This document shows, piece by piece, positions 1-7,040 of a DNA stretch of 32,286 nt; the stretch's first letter is position 1; each line of letters opens with the position of its first letter. This stretch comes from Allomuricauda sp. CP2A (GTDB lineage Bacteria > Bacteroidota > Bacteroidia > Flavobacteriales > Flavobacteriaceae). Made by a program: the position numbers and the translations under genes. The notes under the pieces are model-generated. The model did no database searches, had not been told where the DNA came from, and saw nothing but the letters and a program-made list of their open reading frames with translations. The DNA is taken from the NCBI RefSeq assembly GCF_001683915.1, contig NZ_LXTT01000128.1, forward strand, positions 1-32,286, given 5' to 3'.

Positions 1-616
1 CCCCGCCATAGAACCACAGTGCGTTCTCGGTACATCGCATGAAGTCCTCAAGTTTCTGGCTCCGACAGGCCTCCACGTAGGTATAATGGCTGCTGCCCAA
101 CACGCACAGGTATACCTCGAGTTCCTGGATCTCTCCCGTATATTTGTCCGTTATATGGAGCTTTTTACCCGTAAAATCGATGAAGAGCTTGTCGCCCGCC
201 TTATGGGTGAAGTGCATCACTGGCGATGTCTCTTTTGTCCATTCACGGTACCAGTACCTGAACTGGGAGAGCTTGAACCCGTCCGGGTGCTTCGCATGAT
301 ACTCTTCCCAGAGCAACTGTCGCGTGACACCCGTTTTGCGGAGTTCCTTGTCAAAATAAGGGAAGTACCGCTCTAAGGTCCTCAGCTGTTCGCTCTTGGG
401 CTTTTGGTCCGCCTTGAAGAGCCTGTGGATCTCCTCCAGGGTCATCTCCGAGACCTCGTAGGGCGTCAGCCTGTAGCACTTGAAGAACTCGATGTACTTG
501 GCCACCGTGTTGCGGGAGATGCCAAGTTCCTTGCTGATGCGTCGCTTGCTGGCCCCCTCGCCGTACAATTTGTAAATCCTTTTTGCCTTGCGCATATCTA
601 TCTGTTTGTTCGCCAT
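1..616 (-). CDS. istA: IS21-family transposase IstA, N-terminal part (runs off left edge)
   Basis: About 205 residues of an IstA-type transposase, read leftward from an ATG at 616; the gene continues beyond base 1, so the catalytic core is incomplete here. A helix-turn-helix at about residues 18-40 (GASKRRISKELGISRNTVAK) matches the DNA-binding head of IS21 transposases. Further on, KLFIDFTGKKLHI carries the first Asp of the DDE integrase core. IstA cuts and joins the element ends; the partner ATPase IstB would lie further left, outside the window. The three repeats at 672-738 just upstream are the expected transposase binding sites. The gene has higher GC than the AT-rich DNA to its right. 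Family assignment is firm; whether the copy is intact cannot be seen. Confidence 0.88.
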   Translation of the reverse strand, partial: MANKQIDMRKAKRIYKLYGEGASKRRISKELGISRNTVAKYIEFFKCYRLTPYEVSEMTLEEIHRLFKADQKPKSEQLRTLERYFPYFDKELRKTGVTRQLLWEEYHAKHPDGFKLSQFRYWYREWTKETSPVMHFTHKAGDKLFIDFTGKKLHITDKYTGEIQELEVYLCVLGSSHYTYVEACRSQKLEDFMRCTENALWFYGG

Positions 617-671
617 GGTCTTTTTTACAAAAGAAACCATCGCAACACTCAAATAGAATCGATCTTTTTAG

Positions 672-738
672 TGGCTCACTTTCATCCGCCCCACTATGCT
701 CACTTTGGTCCGCCGCGGGTGGCTCAGTTTGACCCGCC
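672..738. repeat. Three tandem terminal repeats of the IS21 element
   Basis: Three similar units lie about 24 nt apart: TGGCTCACTTTCATCCGCC (672-690), TGCTCACTTTGGTCCGCC (697-714) and TGGCTCAGTTTGACCCGCC (720-738). IS21-family ends are known to carry multiple short direct repeats that bind IstA, and these sit upstream of istA as expected. The exact outer edge of the element is somewhere in 739-752; no target duplication can be checked because the other end is outside the window. Confidence 0.75.
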
Positions 739-751
739 GAAGGTGGTATAC

Positions 752-1066
752 TATGCCCGTTTTTTGCATTATGGCCAAAATTTCCAAATCGCCCTCTTCT
801 TGAAGTAGGGGGAAAGCTTCATTTAGTGGAAGTTCTTTAATAGGTTCCAATCTCATAAGCAGCTTTGATAAAGCTTCTTGTGCCTCAGGCGTTTTTTTGG
901 TTTTACTATTTTGGTATAAATAGGTGTGTATGTACTTGCGTTGTTGAGATAAAGTACAGTATATTTGCAGCTTTATTGGATAGCCCTTTTTGGCTTTCCT
1001 TCTGGTATCAATAAAAATTTCGGCTTGTAGCATAGCTTTTGAAATTTGCACAAGATTTGCACACAA
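752..1066 (-). pseudogene. N-terminal fragment of a tyrosine-recombinase-like protein, cut by the IS21 end
   Basis: The leftward frame starts near 1066 or, more likely, at the internal ATG giving MLQAEIFIDTRRKAKKGYP (about 1033). The segment IFIDTRRKAKKGYPIKLQIY resembles the Arm DNA-binding N-terminus of Bacteroidota phage-type integrases, which bind arm sites next to att. The frame then runs straight into the IS21 repeats, so residues after about 105 are transposon sequence. The SAM-like and catalytic domains are missing, so the product would be non-functional as a recombinase. It points away from the tRNA, on its 5' side. It could instead be a stand-alone protein sharing this N-terminal fold. 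Confidence 0.55.
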
Positions 1067-1162
1067 ATATACCTAAAACGGGTGAAATTGGGCATTTTTT
1101 GCACAAATTGAAAATAGAAATTTAAGGTTAAAATCGACTTAACTAATTGATATTCAGTATTT

Positions 1163-1236
1163 CGGGATGTGGCGCAGTCTGGTAGCGTACGCGCATGGGG
1201 TGCGCGTGGTCGCTGGTTCGAATCCAGTCATCCCGA
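1163..1236 (+). tRNA. tRNA-Pro (anticodon GGG)
   Basis: A full cloverleaf can be folded by hand. The acceptor stem CGGGATG/CATCCCG is perfect, the D stem is GCGC/GCGT, the anticodon stem CGCGC/GCGCG is perfect, the 7-nt loop ATGGGGT gives anticodon GGG, and the T arm is GCTGG-TTCGAAT-CCAGT. Discriminator base A is at 1236 and CCA is not encoded. The tyrosine integrase gene begins 222 nt downstream, so this tRNA's 3' end is the likely insertion target of the element to its right. Confidence 0.95.
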
Positions 1237-1280
1237 CGAACCATGGTTTTATGACACTAAGTAAAACCTTAATTAATTGA

Positions 1281-1312
1281 AAACCAGAAAATTAATTTTT
1301 TCTGGTTTTTTT
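1281..1312 (+). terminator. Terminator after tRNA-Pro
   Basis: AAACCAGAAAA and its complement TTTTCTGGTTT form a stem around a short TTAA loop, followed by a T run. It lies 45 nt past the tRNA and fits a rho-independent terminator. Confidence 0.65.
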
Positions 1313-1357
1313 TATTTCCATCTGAAACCATCGATGAGGATGTCCTATAGAGTGTCC

Positions 1358-1365
1358 TATTTTTG
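1358..1365 (+). promoter_or_regulatory. Possible -7 box for the integrase gene
   Basis: TATTTTTG fits the Bacteroidota -7 consensus TAnnTTTG about 94 nt before the integrase ATG. No convincing -33 TTTG is seen at the usual distance. The octamer TGTCCTAT occurs twice just upstream (1341-1348 and 1353-1360), which could be an integrase arm-type site. Weak call. Confidence 0.3.
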
Positions 1366-1458
1366 TCGGGAAAAATTCCCTAAATTGTACTTCCGTAATT
1401 GATTTTTCGTGTGATTTGACTTTCGCTTAATCCAAAGTTTAACTTAAAGCGAGAACAC

Positions 1459-2733
1459 ATGAATACCTCTAACGCCTTCAGTATCAGTTTTTGGCTGAAA
1501 AAATCAGGAAGAAAAAAAGATGGACGTTTTCCAATTTATGTCCGAATCAGATGTAAAGGAAAAAATGCAGATCTCAGTGTCCATCGATCAACTTTTGAAG
1601 AACGATGGTGTCCTATTTTGGGAAAAATGGACCATAGGGCCAGTGAATCCGTTGTTGTCAACAAATATTTGGACGACGTCCGGGCAAAATTACTGGAATG
1701 CCATCGACAACTCTGTGCGGAGAGCAACTTTATAACGGCACAATCCATCAAGCTTAGATATCTGGGGAAGGACAAGGTGATGCTCACCCTATTGGACCTT
1801 TTGGAGTATAACCGAACCTATGAGTTGCCCAAACTGGCCAAAGGGACAGTCAAGAACTATTCTTCTACAGAGACCTACCTGAAACGTTTCATTGCCAAAA
1901 AATATCGGGTGCCCGATATTGGGTTGGCCTCCATTGACTATGCCTTTTTGATTGAATTTGAAAACTTCCTGCGGAACTGCGAACCCATCAAGTCGTTCCA
2001 AACATTGAACAACAATGGCATCATGAAACATATGCTACGGTTCAAGAAATTGGTGACCATGGCCTATAAATTTGATTGCATCCCCAAGAATCCCTTCAAC
2101 CTCTATAAAGTGAAAATGGAGGATTATGACAGTGCTTTTCTGGAAGAGGAGGAAATCTTGGCACTGGGCCAATTGAAATTCGAGGAAAAGGGGATGGAAC
2201 TGGTCCGCGATATTTTCCTTTTTGCATGCTATACTGGACTGAGCTACATTGAGATCAAACTTCTCAAACCCAACGGTATCGTATCCGGCATCGATGGGGA
2301 ACTATGGATCGATGTAAAGCGCCAAAAGACCAAGACCGAAGTCAAGGTCCCCCTATTGACCAAAGCCAAGAAAATCTTGGAGAAGTATGCGGATTTTCCC
2401 AAAAATGAAGATATTGTTCTTCCTGTGTACTCAAATCAAAAGGTGAACCAATACCTAAAGATCATTGCACAAAGGGCAAATATTGATAAGCACCTAACGT
2501 TCCATGTGGCCAGACATACCTTTGCAACAACAATCACCCTTATGAACGACGTACCCATAGAGACCGTTTCCAAGCTCTTGGGGCATACCAAGCTTTCCAC
2601 GACCCAAAAGTATGCAAGGGTGGTGGAAAAGAAAATCAGTAAGGACATGGCCCAATTGAAAAACATATTGGATGAGAGCAGCCATAAAATTCAAGATAAC
2701 AGTGGGGTTCCCAATTTGAGAATTGTACGGTAG
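1459..2733 (+). CDS. int: Tyrosine-type site-specific recombinase (element integrase)
   Basis: A 424-aa phage/CTn-type integrase that would insert and excise the element at a tRNA target. The Arm-binding N-terminus (about 8-100, FWLKKSGRKKDGRFPIYVRI) is followed by a SAM-like core-binding domain (about 108-215) and the catalytic domain (about 225-395). Visible catalytic residues are H349 and R352 (FHVARHTFAT), H376 (LLGH) and nucleophile Y385 (TTQKYARV), with a candidate beta-hairpin Lys near 290. The usual first catalytic Arg in TGLRxxE is Ser262 here (CYTGLSYIEI), a substitution also described for IntDOT-like recombinases of Bacteroidota. Its place directly 3' of tRNA-Pro, pointing into the element, is typical of genomic islands. 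Family very sure; target site inferred. Confidence 0.93.
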   Translation: MNTSNAFSISFWLKKSGRKKDGRFPIYVRIRCKGKNADLSVHRSTFEERWCPILGKMDHRASESVVVNKYLDDVRAKLLECHRQLCAESNFITAQSIKLRYLGKDKVMLTLLDLLEYNRTYELPKLAKGTVKNYSSTETYLKRFIAKKYRVPDIGLASIDYAFLIEFENFLRNCEPIKSFQTLNNNGIMKHMLRFKKLVTMAYKFDCIPKNPFNLYKVKMEDYDSAFLEEEEILALGQLKFEEKGMELVRDIFLFACYTGLSYIEIKLLKPNGIVSGIDGELWIDVKRQKTKTEVKVPLLTKAKKILEKYADFPKNEDIVLPVYSNQKVNQYLKIIAQRANIDKHLTFHVARHTFATTITLMNDVPIETVSKLLGHTKLSTTQKYARVVEKKISKDMAQLKNILDESSHKIQDNSGVPNLRIVR

Positions 2734-2780
2734 AGCTGTAGGGGTATTGTTATTTCTATTTAGAATACCTTTTTAGGAAA

Positions 2781-2861
2781 GCAGTTTTTGCTGATTTTCG
2801 GGTTGTTTTATGCGCAATATCGAATGCAGTTCGACTTCAACATATAAGACAGGACACTTAG
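2781..2861 (+). pseudogene. Fossil 3' end of a Zn/Cd-type P-type ATPase gene
   Basis: These 81 nt align without gaps to the last 27 codons (including the stop) of the P-type ATPase at 21493-23448, that is 23368-23448. By hand count 63 of 81 bases match (about 78%). In frame it reads AVFADFRVVLCAISNAVRLQ against AVFADVGVALLAILNAVRLQ, and both end in codons for Thr and TAG. Similarity extends slightly past the stop (TTTCAA in both). Nothing upstream resembles the rest of the ATPase. It is therefore a decayed remnant of a second, diverged copy, not a recent duplication. Confidence 0.8.
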
Positions 2862-2971
2862 TTTCAAGGGGTCAAAAGTCAGCTGTCGCGGAAAGGGACT
2901 CTACTTCAACGCTACTTTAACATTTGAGTCCTGTTTCTGGGCTATTTGAGAACAATTGGAATCAAAATGAA

Positions 2972-3970
2972 CTAGGCTGAATTAAACCTATCTCTCAAGC
3001 CGGTCAGCTTGTTGATTAAATCTTTAAAGCTTTCCGTTTTACCATAGAACATGCTCTCTTTCATCTCCGCATAATCTTCTTCCCATTCCGCCATAACTTC
3101 TTCAGGTGGAATGAAATTCAAAGTTTCATAACCATGCTTTGAATAATCGATCCAAGATATTCGTGCATATACTTCTCGGTGTGCCACAATTTTGTCGTAC
3201 AATGCTTTGTCCTTTATTGCCGATTCCCCAAATCCTGTATCCATCATTCTGGATACATCATATAAATGCCTTGTCATTCGATGACCTCTTATTGGTCCCC
3301 GTTCTTTTGGTTTCTGAAATTCCTCATGCAATAGGAACAGTTTTTCCAAAAATGTGCGTTGAGGCAAAACTGTGGGTATATTAACGGCTTTATCAGCAAA
3401 GGATAGGCCTCTGTACATTTCCCCAATAAACGATATAACTTCTCTATTTTCAAAGGGTCCCCGAAGTGACCTGGAGCTTATTTCAACCAGTATTCTTGGT
3501 TCTAAATAGGGAACCTTGTCGACCAATGACTTATAGCGGATTTCAATGGCCAAGGGATCAGTATCTGATTCTTCAAAATCGCGGACATGGATGGTAAAAT
3601 CCTTGATGCCCATTTCATGAAGCTTATCCTCTAAATCTTGCGGCAGTATCTCGCTCACAAACTTGCATGATGCCTTTCTAAGTTTTTTAACCTGTTTTCG
3701 GGAAAGATCTCCCTCAAATTCAAAAAAGGATTTATCCATACCCAGATCTATGTCCTCCGAAAAGCGCTCAATAAGTCTCCATGCTTTGCTCAAGGATGTA
3801 CCTCCTTTGAAAACCAGGTGGTTTGAATATTTGGTTTCGAATAGGGTGCGAAGGACAGCGACCACCCACCAATCCTTTTCTATGGCCGCCTGTGAAAGGC
3901 CTTTTAAAATACTTGTTTGAACAATCACTTCTCTTCTGTCCTGTTCGGATAAATCAAACCATTCCTTCAT
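2972..3970 (-). CDS. abiEii: AbiEii/AbiGii-type nucleotidyltransferase toxin
   Basis: A 332-aa protein of the AbiEii (DUF1814) family, the toxin half of type IV AbiE systems. The core is the DNA polymerase beta-like nucleotidyltransferase motif: VFKGGTSLSKAW at residues 53-64 and SEDIDLG at 71-77, whose two Asp are the metal ligands. EKDWWV at 31-36 is also typical of the family. Known members transfer nucleotides to RNA, mainly tRNA, and cause growth arrest or abortive infection. The start overlaps the antitoxin stop by 4 nt (ATGA), so the pair is translationally coupled. It is placed just inside the integrase end, probably as element stabilization or phage defence. Length and motifs are normal; it appears intact. 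Confidence 0.9.
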   Translation of the reverse strand: MKEWFDLSEQDRREVIVQTSILKGLSQAAIEKDWWVVAVLRTLFETKYSNHLVFKGGTSLSKAWRLIERFSEDIDLGMDKSFFEFEGDLSRKQVKKLRKASCKFVSEILPQDLEDKLHEMGIKDFTIHVRDFEESDTDPLAIEIRYKSLVDKVPYLEPRILVEISSRSLRGPFENREVISFIGEMYRGLSFADKAVNIPTVLPQRTFLEKLFLLHEEFQKPKERGPIRGHRMTRHLYDVSRMMDTGFGESAIKDKALYDKIVAHREVYARISWIDYSKHGYETLNFIPPEEVMAEWEEDYAEMKESMFYGKTESFKDLINKLTGLRDRFNSA

Positions 3971-4581
3971 GTCGGTTCCCTTTTTGATAGTGAATTTTGC
4001 ATAATTTCAGAAATCCAAACAGGAGCTAGTTTCATATCATGAACTATTGATTCTCTGTCAACCTTTTGGAGTATCATATTTATTTTTTCCAAGGTTTTGT
4101 CATCTATATTGTGTTTGCCCAATTGGCGCAGGGCTTGCATGATAAGGATATTGGTCTCACTCTTGACGGCTAGAATTTTAGGGGAAGCCTTTTTAAACTT
4201 TATTGTATTTTCCCCAACGGATATGGTACGGGAAGTTCCGTCCGTTAAGTAAACTAAATTCAAAGGTACCTGTGTGGAAAGCCCCAGTTGGTTGAGTGCC
4301 TGAATCCCAGTGGGAATAATTCTGGCCTTATCCCTTTTAGAGATTGCTTTGGCAATTTCTTCCAAAGACGGATATAACGTCCCAAGTAGCTTGTGTTCTT
4401 TGGGATATAGATAAATGCCTTGGGCCAATCGGATCAAAAAACCTTTGTCCTCTAACCTTTTCAATGCTTGCCTTATCGCTTCAGATGTACCGAATTTGGA
4501 AAAGTTTTTCGGGAAAAAAATTTTTCCACGCTTATGGTTCGAAATTGAATTTTTTATAAGTTTTTCAGTGGGTATGGGCAT
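3967..4581 (-). CDS. abiEi: AbiEi-type antitoxin / transcriptional regulator (DUF6088-like)
   Basis: A 204-aa protein with a winged-helix N-terminus (about 10-60; EAIRQALKRLEDKGFLIRLAQGIY), as in AbiEi and DUF6088 antitoxins, followed by a C-terminal region expected to counter the toxin. Known AbiEi proteins neutralize AbiEii and repress their own operon by binding inverted repeats. The stop overlaps the toxin start. The ATG at 4581 is preceded by a cluster of GTCAC half-sites (4585-4626) that fits an autoregulatory operator. Family assignment rests on the fold-like N-terminus and on the paired toxin. Confidence 0.82.
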   Translation of the reverse strand: MPIPTEKLIKNSISNHKRGKIFFPKNFSKFGTSEAIRQALKRLEDKGFLIRLAQGIYLYPKEHKLLGTLYPSLEEIAKAISKRDKARIIPTGIQALNQLGLSTQVPLNLVYLTDGTSRTISVGENTIKFKKASPKILAVKSETNILIMQALRQLGKHNIDDKTLEKINMILQKVDRESIVHDMKLAPVWISEIMQNSLSKREPT

Positions 4582-4584
4582 TTT

Positions 4585-4626
4585 GTCACTTATTTTCCGT
4601 CACAAATTTAGTAAAAAAATGTGACG
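4585..4626 (-). promoter_or_regulatory. Promoter and inverted-repeat operator of the AbiE pair
   Basis: CGTCACA (4598-4604) and TGTGACG (4620-4626) form a perfect 7-bp inverted repeat with a 15-nt spacer, and a further GTCAC lies at 4585-4589. On the leftward strand TAAATTTG (4610 to 4603) matches the -7 consensus TAnnTTTG and overlaps the inner arm. A repressor bound here would block the promoter. AbiEi autoregulation is known; binding here is inferred. Confidence 0.6.
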
Positions 4627-4679
4627 AATAAATTTTTGGGGAGACAAGAGTGAAAATCACAAAAGATGGAGGGTGTAAA

Positions 4680-4713
4680 CCTAGTGCTGTTGGTCTTGAC
4701 CAACAGCACTAGG
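4680..4713. repeat. Perfect 16-bp inverted repeat with 2-nt centre
   Basis: CCTAGTGCTGTTGGTC at 4680-4695 is followed by TT and its exact reverse complement at 4698-4713. There is no T run on either side, so it does not look like a standard terminator. Its place between the AbiE promoter and parB suggests a protein-binding or cruciform site, or an RNA hairpin. Confidence 0.7.
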
Positions 4714-4723
4714 CAAATTTTCC

Positions 4724-4796
4724 ACATGGTAAACATCGGTGTTCATGAGCTATTTTGATATTTCAAGTGAATTGTGAACACCGATGTTTACCATGT
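4724..4796. repeat. Perfect 22-bp inverted repeat with 29-nt spacer
   Basis: The arm at 4724-4745 (begins ACATGGTAAACATCGG) is exactly complementary to 4775-4796. The spacer 4746-4774 is AT-rich. It begins only 10 nt after the previous palindrome. It could be a very small inverted-repeat element, a partition or replication site, or a strong hairpin. No flanking target duplication was recognised. Confidence 0.7.
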
Positions 4797-5067
4797 AGTG
4801 AAGTTAGTTTTTTCCAGGAAGAAAGTCAATGGGGTAGGGGCTTTGTCGACGGTGTGTTATAAACAAATTAATGAACAGTGTGCTCTTGGGCCAAAATTCT
4901 TAAACTTGTCTATATGCATGGTAAGGGCAACCATTGGGTTCCCAAGGAGCGCTTTTGAAACCATTATAAATCACATCAGGTACCAACGCTTGAATTTTGC
5001 CTTATAACTTTTATTTTCTTACCAATATTCCCGAAAGTTAAGCTCGCACTATTTTCTCGGACAAGGG
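4797..5067. other. Non-coding stretch between inverted repeats and the parB leader
   Basis: Only short overlapping frames without protein-like composition were seen. No tRNA, terminator or consensus promoter was recognised. With the inverted repeats to its left it forms a long non-coding region ahead of parB, so partition or replication sites are possible, but no canonical parS was found. Confidence 0.4.
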
Positions 5068-5112
5068 ACGGCATAAAACCGTTCCGATGGTCACTGTTTA
5101 TTCCGTTTCCTT
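5068..5112 (+). promoter_or_regulatory. Duplicated leader element, copy A (upstream of parB)
   Basis: Conserved blocks ACGGCATAAAACCGTTC (5068-5084), TCACT (5091-5095) and TTATTCCGTTTCCTT (5098-5112) recur in the same order and almost the same spacing at 25769-25811. The first block can form a hairpin (ACGG/CCGT). The element ends 70 nt before the parB ATG, compared with 67 nt in copy B. It is likely a shared regulatory DNA site or mRNA leader; the mechanism is unknown. Confidence 0.65.
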
Positions 5113-5181
5113 GCCGCTCCAAAATTTTGTCTTCCGCTTGGTTTCCGCTCAAATATTGTTTAACCAAAAATCCAAAAAATC

Positions 5182-6978
5182 ATGGAAACACAAACAAAAC
5201 AAAGAGCGACAAGCAAAAGGAATGCGGACCAATCATCAAAAGCAGAGCGACCCACACCGCAGAAGGAACGGAACTCTGTTCCACAGATCCAGATGTTGGA
5301 AATCGGTTTGGTTTCGCCAGATCCGACACAACCCAGAAAAACCTTGGATGAACAAAGTCTCAATCATTTGGCACAGAGTATTGCCGAGCATGGTGTATTG
5401 CAGCCCATCACTGTGAGAAAATCTGATGACGGCTATATCATCATCATGGGTGAAAGGCGATTTCGAGCCAGTAAATTGGCAGGATTGCCTACTATTCCAG
5501 CCATGATAAGGGAATATGCGGGCTCTGAAATTTTGGAAGTCCAGATCATCGAAAACCTCCAAAGGAAAGATGTGGAACCTACTGAGGAGGCCGAGGCCAT
5601 CCAATTTTTGTTGGACCGTTACGAACCCGTTGAGATTGCCAAACGTCTCGGGCGTTCGGAGAACTATGTCCGCCAGCGTATCAAATTGGCCGGTTTGATC
5701 GAGGGATTCAAGGCCTTTGTCCGAAATGGGGAAATGACCTTGTCCTTGGGAGTCGCAGTGGCACTTTTTGAGCCCGGCGAACAACAGATGTTATTGGAAA
5801 GCCTGGAAGGGAAATTTCAGGAACATCGGATTAAACGGATGATCGAGAGCCGAACCTTTGACCTGACCAAGGCCGGCTTTGATGTGACAGATAAGACCTT
5901 ATTGCCCAAAGCAGGGGCATGTGTTGCCTGCCCTTTCAACGCTGCCAACCAAGGCAACTTGTTCGGGGAAGGGAAGATGGTCTGTACCCGGACCTCCTGT
6001 TTTGAGAACAAAAAGACAAAGACCTTTTTGCAACTCCTGAAAAGAGTAAAAAAGGAAGGATTGAAACTGGTGCCCAACATCAACAAATATTGGGTGGACG
6101 AGGAACGCAACCAGTGGGTCATGGCCCAAATGGAAAAAGAAGGTCTAGAAGTACATTTGACCAATGAATTCGAAATTTTAAAGGAGCCTGTTGAGCCTAC
6201 CATGAAAAGCATTAAAGAAGAGCACCGGCACTATGAATACACCGAGGAAGAATTGGCTGAATTCCTTGACGAAGCTTTGGAATCCTTCACCGAGGAAAAG
6301 GAGGCATGGGACAAGGCCGTGGAAAATGGATTTGAAAAGGGTATTCTACTGGAAACGGATACCTACTTGACACAGTCCATTTTTGTAAAGGTCAGGGAAG
6401 AAACCAATAATGGAAGTTCAGGTGCCAAGTCCTTGGAGAAACGGAAGATGGCTGAATGTTCCCCAGAGGAACAGATCATCAAGATTCATACACGGGAACT
6501 TAGGAAAAAACAGATCGAGAACAACCACCAGTTCAAGGAAGTGGTGGATATGATCCGGGAAACGGATTACATCAATAGGAACAAACCTTTGACCACGGAT
6601 GAAATGGTGGCCATCTCCATCTCACTGTTTGAGAACAACATTGGATATTATAGTCAAAGGGAACATTTTGAGGGGTTCATTGGGGAGGATTCCAAATTGT
6701 CCCGAGAGGAGCTGGTGGCCCGGTTCAAACAAAACTTCAAGAAAGAGACCTTCTATAAACTGATACGGTTTTTGTTGACCCGACAGGTACACCTTGGGGA
6801 AAGCAACCATACCAATGACCTGACCAACCAATCCTTCTATGTGGCGATGCTATCCTTTTACAAAAAAAAGATCTCGGCCATTGAAGAAACATATGCAGAA
6901 AGTCGTCAAAAGCGTGAAGCACGGATCAAGGAAAGGATTATAGTTCTGGAACGGCAGGCCAAGGCAATTGAGGATTAA
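5182..6978 (+). CDS. parB: ParB/RepB/Spo0J-family partition protein
   Basis: A 598-aa ParB-like protein, expected to bind centromere-like sites and help maintain the element. The N-terminal ParB/Sulfiredoxin fold is at about residues 38-135: VSPDPTQPRKTL (44-55), the CTP-binding box GERRFRAS (90-97) and ENLQRKDVEPTEEAEAI (124-140). A helix-turn-helix follows at about 149-172 (PVEIAKRLGRSENYVRQRIKLAGL). A four-cysteine cluster comes next (C247, C250, C268, C273) and may bind zinc. The C-terminal 320 residues are charged, likely helical, and I do not recognise them. It is longer than chromosomal ParB (about 300 aa) but like ParB-type proteins of Bacteroidota mobile elements. No parA is adjacent. 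The start at 5182 is followed by a basic tail typical before the ParB fold. Confidence 0.9.
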   Translation: METQTKQRATSKRNADQSSKAERPTPQKERNSVPQIQMLEIGLVSPDPTQPRKTLDEQSLNHLAQSIAEHGVLQPITVRKSDDGYIIIMGERRFRASKLAGLPTIPAMIREYAGSEILEVQIIENLQRKDVEPTEEAEAIQFLLDRYEPVEIAKRLGRSENYVRQRIKLAGLIEGFKAFVRNGEMTLSLGVAVALFEPGEQQMLLESLEGKFQEHRIKRMIESRTFDLTKAGFDVTDKTLLPKAGACVACPFNAANQGNLFGEGKMVCTRTSCFENKKTKTFLQLLKRVKKEGLKLVPNINKYWVDEERNQWVMAQMEKEGLEVHLTNEFEILKEPVEPTMKSIKEEHRHYEYTEEELAEFLDEALESFTEEKEAWDKAVENGFEKGILLETDTYLTQSIFVKVREETNNGSSGAKSLEKRKMAECSPEEQIIKIHTRELRKKQIENNHQFKEVVDMIRETDYINRNKPLTTDEMVAISISLFENNIGYYSQREHFEGFIGEDSKLSREELVARFKQNFKKETFYKLIRFLLTRQVHLGESNHTNDLTNQSFYVAMLSFYKKKISAIEETYAESRQKREARIKERIIVLERQAKAIED

Positions 6979-6993
6979 CAAAGATTGATGGAA

Positions 6994-7022
6994 GGGGCCT
7001 GTCACCAGGCCTCTTTTTTTTT
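6994..7022 (+). terminator. Terminator after parB
   Basis: GGGGCCTG (6994-7001), a TCAC loop and CAGGCCTC (7006-7013) form a stem with one G-T pair, followed by a run of T starting at 7014. It begins 15 nt past the parB stop. Confidence 0.85.
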
Positions 7023-7040
7023 TGGACATCCATTGTTTAT

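Noticed and set aside
672..738. Regular short repeats considered as a CRISPR array
   Set aside because: Only three imperfect units of about 18 nt with 5-6 nt gaps; they fit IS21 terminal repeats and there are no cas genes.
404..808. Rightward open frame of 134 codons at the left end
   Set aside because: It is the shadow of istA on the other strand and runs through the IS21 terminal repeats; the istA reading has clear family motifs.
1608..1630. Copy of GTGTCCTATTTT inside the integrase gene as a true arm site
   Set aside because: The match to 1351-1374 is short and imperfect, and lies in coding sequence; it may be chance, so it is only mentioned with the integration finding.
4774..5167. Short open frames on both strands before parB
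   Set aside because: They overlap the perfect inverted repeats and the duplicated leader, and have no protein-like composition or family motif.
4797..5181. Search for a parS site or parA gene by parB
   Set aside because: No TGTTTCACGTGAAACA-like sequence and no ParA ATPase frame are present nearby.
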